Shown: positions 58,575 to 64,000 of the stretch, piece after piece | Numbering within the stretch: position 1 is the first letter of the stretch | Layout: each line of letters starts with the position of its first letter | Assembly: GCA_035772405.1 (NCBI GenBank) | Contig: JAYKKM010000191.1 | Span: forward strand, 2,128,001 to 2,192,000 | From: Chrysogorgia sp. JL179-B06 | Lineage: Eukaryota > Cnidaria > Anthozoa > Scleralcyonacea > Chrysogorgiidae | DNA: 64,000 nucleotides | Reading direction: 5' to 3' | Position numbers and translations under genes: made by a program | The notes under the pieces: model-generated | Seen by the model: only the letters and a program-made list of their open reading frames with translations | Told to the model about the DNA's origin: nothing | The model's database searches: none

Positions 58575-61500
58575 TCAAAACAGGATAGATAGCGACACTT
58601 TATTAATTTCGTAACTACCGAGCTGATGTTTGACACTTCTAATGGTCTTCATTGTGTGTCGCAATTGTTTCTGCTCAAGTAACACACTTTTGTAATCTTC
58701 GTGTCTGATCACTTTTTTAATTATATTCTTTCTAATACCTTTAGCGGTTTTCCCACCACCTCCACCCTCTTTCAAATAGCTGTACATTTTACTGCGCAAC
58801 CCGACGAACTCGACAATTGGCGTTCCAGCGCACTCGTCCTTCATCTTCCCAATAACTTTCTTATTTTCTCTAAAAAAGAATGGACTGTCTGCAGGATAGT
58901 CACTATTATCAAACTTTTCGCACTCCATCATAAAGTCGGAATAAACGTCGTCAGTTTTGATTGAGTACAACAGACTGTCAGTGTCAGTGAAGTGCAATCT
59001 ACAGGTGTCGCTAGAGTACTTTTTCATAATATAATTGTAGTGAAAATTGTACATCAGCGTTTTACTCAAGTCTAGTATGCACATACCCACATATGCAGGT
59101 CTATTTAGTGTCAACGTTTCTTTAACTTTGTGGACAGCAACTAAGTTCTCGCTAAATATCTTGCAAGACACAAACGTTGGCTTTGAGACAAGCTTTTTAA
59201 ATTTCTCCGCAGTGGTCACTAATCTTACGTCCACACGCTTCCTCAAGTTTTCCATCGTTTTTCCGAACACACTGTTGTTCATCAACTTGAAGAAGTCCTT
59301 CTCAAAAGCGTTCTTAGCCGCGGTTCTTTTGACTGTGTTAAAGTCGATGTACTTGCCTAGCCACTTGGACTGGTCAAACTGCAGGACCCTGTGAATCTTA
59401 TTGATTTTTAATCCAAGATCCATGTACAACTGCAGATTTCCGTAGTGACACACATACTTTTTTTTGTCCATCAAATTAGTCACCAGCTTCTTCACACCAC
59501 CAACACTCACGTTAAACTTATTTTTGATTTTCGTGCAGTACTCCGACAACATGTCAACGGTTATCTCCATCTTCTCGGGAGCCAACGGGTAATCGTTGTG
59601 TAGGTCATGCAAATGGGTTGGGTACTCCAAGTCGACCTCGAGCAGTAAGCCCTTTTTACTATTGTTGTGATAGTCGCATAGATTAACCTTTTTTATTTCT
59701 TTCTCAGTCAACCACTTGAAGCCGCCTGTGGGTAGACTTCGACTCATTGCCCATCCATACAAGTTGTTGGCGTCAAGGTACATCAAATACTTCGACTCTT
59801 GCTCTTTGTCATACCCCTCCATGTACTTATTATTCGCCACGCCATGTCTGTTGCATATGTAGCTCACACCACCACGCATACCTAGTTCTACGAACTGGAA
59901 CATGTCGATGTCGGACAATAACTCAAGCTCCACTCCAGTCATCTTCAGCATAGCATCCCAAGCCAACCCAGGCGATGTGAAATAATGGCAAGGGTCTAGT
60001 TTATACTCACGGTGACATGTCTTTCTAAAGTTCTCAAAAACATCAGCGAGCAAGAGCACATCGCTTTTCAAATACAGGTCGTGATACCCACTCATGTTTT
60101 CAACGTCGAAGTAGTCCCACACATCGCAAGCACGCTCATGCATTTCTTCCGTAATGTGCTCGTCATTCAGAACGCTGTCCTTTTTGGAGGGTAGCTCGCA
60201 TTCATTGAATTTATCAAAGGAGTCCATATAATCGTAGGGGTAGACCCCCTTTCTCGTCATAAGTGCCAACCCCTCGTCGCGAAACACTTCTGACGTGTAT
60301 TTGAAAGCGTCCATTGGTAGGTTCTTCACCAAGTTGTCTAGACCACTACTCATGAACTGAAAGCTGTCCAAGAATACTAAGTTTTTTCCAAGCATGAACG
60401 CCATGTACTTCTCCATGTTGTTTGGTATCACGTTTATGTCTTGACCAAACTTGCCAATCTCCTGCATGATGAAGTGACTATCGTAACCGCGTAAGTTATG
60501 GAAGATCACAGGAATTTTATCAGTCAACTTAAAGTTCACATTACACTCACGATGCGCGGACCCTCTGTACTTACCTGACACATGACAGTGGTCTCTCACT
60601 CTAACGTCAGCACCAGTGTACTCAACACTGCAAATATGACAACTTTTAGCCTCGTCAAAGTTCTTCTTATCGGCATCAGTCAGTATCATTTCTTTGTTAA
60701 AGTGACTCTCAGATGTCTCTTTACAATATTCGACAATTTCTAACATCTCCCCAATGAACTTGTTGACTGCGTTTTCACCGCGATACACTTTTACTGGCTT
60801 ACTGTACTCGTTGTCGTAGCAACAAACTAATTTGTACCCATAGCCGCAGTCGACGTGCCTCTGGTAGGCGTTTGTGTAGCTACACTTGCTCGATGGTGTT
60901 GTTGCGCGCACCTTCTGTGTGATAGCCTCGAAGTCTGCGTACACCACAAATGGTACGTTTAGCTGTCTACTAAAATTCTCGTATTTCACTTTCGTACCTT
61001 TTTGTGGCATTTTAATAGCTTGCTTCCCATTGAAGACCAAACATACTTCCACATGGCGTTCAAGCACGTCCTCTCGGGTAAAACACTGCAAACAATACCT
61101 ACAAAAGTGCTTTCTCGCCTTATACTTTGTCTGACGGTACATGAATTTGTTAAAATCGCGAATGTACACATAATGGTTGTTGCCCGCGTCGTTAGTTATC
61201 AACAATAGGTCCATATGGTCGGGATACGTCTCCTTAGAAACGTACACAGGGAATGGCTGCTTATCTTCATACCCAAAAACATTTATGCTAATATCGTTCG
61301 CCTTTTCGATCTTGTTGTAGTCTTTGAATGTGACTGGGAAGTCGATTCCGTCGTAGTTCAGCTCACTGACATGTCTGGCGTACTTTGACGTTCTGTCAGA
61401 GTTTTTTCCAACAGGAAATTTGTGTGCAAGGTGGCACCATCTAAAGCACTCGTTGTCATCATCGTTATTTACGTTTACCAAGCCCTTCATACTGTTGCGC

Positions 61501-62081
61501 AGCTCCTTTGGCAACGCAATGTAGCTACTCCCATGCAAAGGTCTGTAAATAGCGACGTTGACGTAGTGCGCATCTATTTTGTCGATAGTCCATCCAGACC
61601 CCTCAGATAACCACCCAGCTATCCGCGTCAAAATCTGCTCCGACCCACGATTGGCGACACCCTCGATGTCATGTTCGTTAATGACGACGAACGTTTCGCT
61701 GTTAAAGTAGGCAGTTTTGTATGTGGTCTTATTGAGTTCTAAAACTTTTTCAAAAGTGACCTTGACTGTCTCCACCACTTTCATTCCGTTGGTCTCGCCT
61801 AGTTCACATCTCAAAAGGTTAGTGACAGCACTTCTACTAGCGTTTACCTGATTGATGTCTCTGTCGTCAATTACTTCGACTCCATAGGACCTTGTGAACC
61901 CTCTCAGTGCTCGATCCAACAGATGCGTTGGCGGTGTGAGGTCTTCGACTAGACGTTGTCCCTCTTGATCTCTAAAGAAGCCGTGAACGTTGGTCGCTTC
62001 ATCTGTTAGTGAATTGACAACGGCTGCACTCGTCTTATGCGCTCGTCTTTTTGTCAGTGGGTTTTTCACAGTCCGACTCAT
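58575..62081 (-). CDS. Family B DNA polymerase of a virus-like element
   Basis: 1168 codons. C2H2-like finger at residues 327-347. 3'-5' exonuclease motifs: YADFEAI (D383, E385), HNLRGYDSHF (N529, D534) and YLKSDVLLLAD (Y670, D674). An endonuclease VII-like zinc module is inserted at 481-513 (CHIC ... DHCH ... REC). Polymerase motifs: LDANNLYGWAM (D770), KLMNNSVFGKTMEN (about 932-945) and FTDTDSL (D1033, D1035). This matches protein-primed-type PolB of Polinton/adintovirus-like elements and related cnidarian sequences. The ATG overlaps the stop of the upstream gene (ATGA). The expected FDDKRY..AYGH-type tail appears in another frame at about 58510-58600, so an indel has shortened this copy by some 25 residues or more. 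Confidence 0.9.
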   Translation of the reverse strand: MSRTVKNPLTKRRAHKTSAAVVNSLTDEATNVHGFFRDQEGQRLVEDLTPPTHLLDRALRGFTRSYGVEVIDDRDINQVNASRSAVTNLLRCELGETNGMKVVETVKVTFEKVLELNKTTYKTAYFNSETFVVINEHDIEGVANRGSEQILTRIAGWLSEGSGWTIDKIDAHYVNVAIYRPLHGSSYIALPKELRNSMKGLVNVNNDDDNECFRWCHLAHKFPVGKNSDRTSKYARHVSELNYDGIDFPVTFKDYNKIEKANDISINVFGYEDKQPFPVYVSKETYPDHMDLLLITNDAGNNHYVYIRDFNKFMYRQTKYKARKHFCRYCLQCFTREDVLERHVEVCLVFNGKQAIKMPQKGTKVKYENFSRQLNVPFVVYADFEAITQKVRATTPSSKCSYTNAYQRHVDCGYGYKLVCCYDNEYSKPVKVYRGENAVNKFIGEMLEIVEYCKETSESHFNKEMILTDADKKNFDEAKSCHICSVEYTGADVRVRDHCHVSGKYRGSAHRECNVNFKLTDKIPVIFHNLRGYDSHFIMQEIGKFGQDINVIPNNMEKYMAFMLGKNLVFLDSFQFMSSGLDNLVKNLPMDAFKYTSEVFRDEGLALMTRKGVYPYDYMDSFDKFNECELPSKKDSVLNDEHITEEMHERACDVWDYFDVENMSGYHDLYLKSDVLLLADVFENFRKTCHREYKLDPCHYFTSPGLAWDAMLKMTGVELELLSDIDMFQFVELGMRGGVSYICNRHGVANNKYMEGYDKEQESKYLMYLDANNLYGWAMSRSLPTGGFKWLTEKEIKKVNLCDYHNNSKKGLLLEVDLEYPTHLHDLHNDYPLAPEKMEITVDMLSEYCTKIKNKFNVSVGGVKKLVTNLMDKKKYVCHYGNLQLYMDLGLKINKIHRVLQFDQSKWLGKYIDFNTVKRTAAKNAFEKDFFKLMNNSVFGKTMENLRKRVDVRLVTTAEKFKKLVSKPTFVSCKIFSENLVAVHKVKETLTLNRPAYVGMCILDLSKTLMYNFHYNYIMKKYSSDTCRLHFTDTDSLLYSIKTDDVYSDFMMECEKFDNSDYPADSPFFFRENKKVIGKMKDECAGTPIVEFVGLRSKMYSYLKEGGGGGKTAKGIRKNIIKKVIRHEDYKSVLLEQKQLRHTMKTIRSVKHQLGSYEINKVSLSILF

Positions 62082-62665
62082 TGGCTTCTATATACACTAC
62101 GCTTATTTATTTTTTTCCTAAGCCACTCATTGTAGTAAATATCACCACTTTCACACCATCCCAGCTTTGGGTACACCACCCCAAACAGATTGTTGTCAAA
62201 CGAGTCTTTCACCTTCCCGTCTTTGAGGTCGAGCACCTTCTTGAGTGTCTCGAGTTGTCTTCTATGACACAACCTAATAATGTAGTATCCGTATCTGCTG
62301 ACATTTCTACCCTTTATCAAATTGCATGAGTACAACACATTGACAACTTTCAGGAAGTCCTCTTTTATCAACTCAAGGTGCTCACCCTTCACAACGTTCC
62401 GTAGTCTCCTCCCCATCCACCAAGACCGCTTGTGAACGCTCTTTAGCCGCGTGAGTCTCATGTCGCTGTAACTCTGAGTGTAACCCCATTCGATGTCGCC
62501 ACACTTTGGACACGCGTACCCACCGCAGTCACTTACGTTTTTCACAACGTCACAATCCGAGCAGTAGTAAATTCTGAAGGTGTCTCCACACTCAGTTTGC
62601 GTCTCACTCGCGATTTCGTCAATTGTGTAGCCGTAGCTCATCTGCCTCATAAGTTTGTCCATCAC
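62078..62665 (-). CDS. Zinc-ribbon protein of the virus-like element
   Basis: 195 residues. A zinc ribbon near residues 34-56 (C-S-D-C ... C-P-K-C) is followed by a basic helical region (RLKSVHKRSWWMGRRLRN) and an unrecognised C-terminus. Position and zinc ribbon suggest a late-transcription-factor-like (VLTF3-type) or other nucleic-acid-binding role, but no diagnostic motif beyond the ribbon is visible. The last base pairs overlap the polymerase start as ATGA. 22 bp separate it from the upstream gene. Confidence 0.7.
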   Translation of the reverse strand: MMDKLMRQMSYGYTIDEIASETQTECGDTFRIYYCSDCDVVKNVSDCGGYACPKCGDIEWGYTQSYSDMRLTRLKSVHKRSWWMGRRLRNVVKGEHLELIKEDFLKVVNVLYSCNLIKGRNVSRYGYYIIRLCHRRQLETLKKVLDLKDGKVKDSFDNNLFGVVYPKLGWCESGDIYYNEWLRKKINKRSVYRSQ

Positions 62666-62687
62666 TCTTATACTACTCCAACATTTT

Positions 62688-63107
62688 TTATTGAGTTAGC
62701 ACCCACACTACTATTCCACTACCCAAACCTAACGCACCAACAAACAACAATTGGTAATCCTTCATTTCCGCACTCGGTTGGTAGTAATCCGCAATCTTCG
62801 GGAGGTCAGTGAACACTCGTCCGCTGTACTGAATGGTCATTACGCTTCTAAGTTCTTCCAACGCGTGGTTTGTGTCATTGATGTCAGCATTAGCATCAGA
62901 GAGCCGTTGTCGCAAACGCTGGATCTTATCTTTCTTAGCGACCTCATTCTCATACCACACTTCTTTCGCACTGGCTAGCTGTTCCAACGCATGGTTGTGC
63001 CTTTTCATCTCAGCTTCATAGCCTGAGTGGTTAAACTTTGAAAACATAAAGCCAGCGCCTGCAAAAGCCACTGCGTTAAATATCCCCCCAGCCACAACAC
63101 TCGCCAT
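62688..63107 (-). CDS. Membrane protein with coiled coil
   Basis: 139 residues. N-terminal hydrophobic segment (VVAGGIFNAVAFAGAGFMF, residues 4-22), then a long charged helix predicted to form a coiled coil (about 30-90), then a C-terminal membrane segment (LLFVGALGLGSGIVVWVLT). The FSKFNHSGYEAEMKRHN motif seems familiar from cnidarian PolB-linked clusters. Likely a virion or membrane component; function unknown. The gap to the upstream gene is 4 bp. Confidence 0.65.
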   Translation of the reverse strand: MASVVAGGIFNAVAFAGAGFMFSKFNHSGYEAEMKRHNHALEQLASAKEVWYENEVAKKDKIQRLRQRLSDANADINDTNHALEELRSVMTIQYSGRVFTDLPKIADYYQPSAEMKDYQLLFVGALGLGSGIVVWVLTQ

Positions 63108-63111
63108 TAAC

Positions 63112-63375
63112 TTACGTTGATTTGAATGGATCTGTCGGTATCCACTTTTTCGATTGCGCCCATTTTACTAACAGCGTTCCTGCACCAACAGCTGCAGCAA
63201 GTTTCACTGTGCCCTTCACAGTCTCTGGTGTTCCCAATGGTTCTCCCAAAGCCTTTTTAGAAATCATACTCACTGCCACAGCACCAGTCGTAACAAGTAG
63301 CGCATCGTACAATTCGTTCATAAGTTCTTTTCGATCGATCGCAGTCATATATACATTGTCGTGTGTTTTGTTCAA
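63112..63375 (-). CDS. Small membrane protein
   Basis: 87 residues. A first hydrophobic segment (LLVTTGAVAVSMI) and a second (VKLAAAVGAGTLLVKWAQ) are joined by GEPLGTPETVKG; it ends KKWIPTDPFKST. The start ATG overlaps the stop of the upstream gene as ATGA. The compact spacing and pattern suggest a small virion membrane protein; function not known. Confidence 0.65.
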   Translation of the reverse strand: MNKTHDNVYMTAIDRKELMNELYDALLVTTGAVAVSMISKKALGEPLGTPETVKGTVKLAAAVGAGTLLVKWAQSKKWIPTDPFKST

Positions 63376-63704
63376 GAATCAAATGTGTCTAACGCTGGAC
63401 GACGAGTTTTGTGGTTCTCTGACACAGGTGCTGGTGTAGTACTCACAGGTTCTTTTTCACTGCTAATTGTGTACCATAGCGAAGCACCAGCAATGATAAC
63501 ACCAAGTGTTCCAACAATGTAACCATAGCTCCACTCACTACCCTGTTCTTCGTTGACTATCATTTCACGCATTTTCTTTTCTTTCGCAGCTTTCGATATC
63601 TCAGCCAACTTTTTACCAGCAGCGACGCGTTTTGGGTCCTTTACCTTAACACTTTTCACTTCAGCTGTGATCTTAGCGTCAGCCGTCTGTGAGTCTTCAA
63701 CCAT
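63372..63704 (-). CDS. Basic single-pass membrane protein
   Basis: 110 residues. A lysine-rich N-terminal half (KDPKRVAAGKKLAEISKAAK, residues ~22-41), one membrane segment (YIVGTLGVIIAGASLWYTI, residues ~62-80) and a Pro/Thr-rich tail. First gene of the reverse-strand group; promoter region to its right with CTCACAG repeats. Confidence 0.65.
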   Translation of the reverse strand: MVEDSQTADAKITAEVKSVKVKDPKRVAAGKKLAEISKAAKEKKMREMIVNEEQGSEWSYGYIVGTLGVIIAGASLWYTISSEKEPVSTTPAPVSENHKTRRPALDTFDS

Positions 63705-63730
63705 CTAATACACTATCACGTGTTATCTTA

Positions 63731-63782
63731 CTCACAGTTGACCTCACAGGTGTCTCACAGATGTCTCACAGTTGTCTCACAG
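63731..63782. promoter_or_regulatory. Five CTCACAG repeats spaced ~11 bp between divergent genes
   Basis: CTCACAG starts at 63731, 63743, 63754, 63765 and 63776 (spacing 12, 11, 11, 11). The array lies in the 131-bp gap between the start of the reverse-strand gene group (63704) and the + strand gene (63836). One-helical-turn spacing suggests a protein-binding array for transcription or replication. Confidence 0.6.
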
Positions 63783-63835
63783 TCCCAAACCAAAACGCAC
63801 TAAAAAATTAGGATTTTTTCTGGGAGTATAACATA

Positions 63836-64000
63836 ATGACTCAAGCCCGAGAGGTTAGCGAAGAAGATATTGCCAACATGCTGAGAACGGCCTTTACCAG
63901 TGTGTCTACCCCACAAGACGCCCCTGGACCCAAGGTCTTAAACGAGTACTTCTCAATATGCTCACCGCTCCTTGACCTCAACCCTGACGGAGGGTTGCCA
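63836..64000 (+). CDS. Start of a divergent gene of the virus-like element (truncated by window)
   Basis: ATG at 63836 opens 55 codons without a stop to the window edge, beginning MTQAREVSEEDIANMLR. No family recognised. Codon composition and the divergent position suggest a real gene of the same element; a TATA-like GAGTATAACATA lies directly upstream. Confidence 0.55.
   Translation, partial: MTQAREVSEEDIANMLRTAFTSVSTPQDAPGPKVLNEYFSICSPLLDLNPDGGLP

Noticed and set aside
58575..64000. Bacterial or phage contamination as the source of the compact gene cluster
   Set aside because: The cluster continues into AT-rich repeat DNA with eukaryotic MITEs and LINEs at 52-58 kb, and the polymerase domain layout fits animal virus-like elements. 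A chimeric assembly cannot be excluded from sequence alone.

Overview
The window looks like repeat-rich, AT-rich nuclear DNA of an invertebrate animal, most likely a cnidarian and probably an anthozoan. The basis is the set of mobile-element protein families I recognise (DDE_3 transposase with a zinc-knuckle partner, KDZ/Zisupton transposase, DIRS-like and CR1-like retroelements, Helentron, and a PolB virus-like cluster), plus spliced exons and tRNA-derived SINE heads. No ordinary host gene, rRNA or functional tRNA gene was found. Almost everything that can be named is a mobile element, usually nested inside another.

Layout. 1-2155: scraps of a DIRS-like RT, a piggyBac-like MITE and a transposase N-terminus. 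2156-16052: a large inverted repeat (arms 2156-2830 and 12070-12834 plus 16023-16052). Inside it lie a possible capsid-like fragment and a foldback element (3732-11745) whose ends are satellite-like arrays and whose interior holds decayed reverse-strand kinase-like and SAM-like exons. A 3.2-kb DDE_3 element (12835-16022) with two convergent genes interrupts the right arm. 16924-17916 and 39311-39458 are two pieces of one DIRS-like tyrosine recombinase, split by a 21.4-kb KDZ (Zisupton-type) transposon with ~140-bp terminal inverted repeats and a 7-bp target duplication (AATTAAA).

The KDZ element carries a 15-exon transposase (+ strand, frameshifted) and a convergent 5-exon gene (- strand) whose exons join in phase into an uninterrupted 466-codon frame with a homeodomain-like and an HMG-box-like region. 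Its introns and intergenic space have collected MITEs, a 173/174-bp satellite with a three-unit higher-order period, tRNA-headed palindromes, and a 5.1-kb element ended by TTCTATAGAATATTC arrays.

40-57 kb: a CR1-like LINE with a 2A-like peptide and PHD finger (40568-44098, -), a decayed Crypton-like recombinase, several MITEs, a Helentron C-terminus (helicase plus endonuclease) with a 132-bp insertion flanked by a 9-bp duplication, and a LINE with an inverted tail.

58.5-64 kb: a compact virus-like cluster. Four small reverse-strand genes (three membrane proteins and one zinc-ribbon protein) lead into a 1168-codon family B DNA polymerase with a C2H2 finger and an endonuclease VII-like zinc module. 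Two of the junctions are ATGA start/stop overlaps. A divergent gene begins at 63836 and runs off the window; between the divergent genes are five CTCACAG repeats about 11 bp apart. This cluster and the KDZ partner gene are the best candidates for biology that is not well described.
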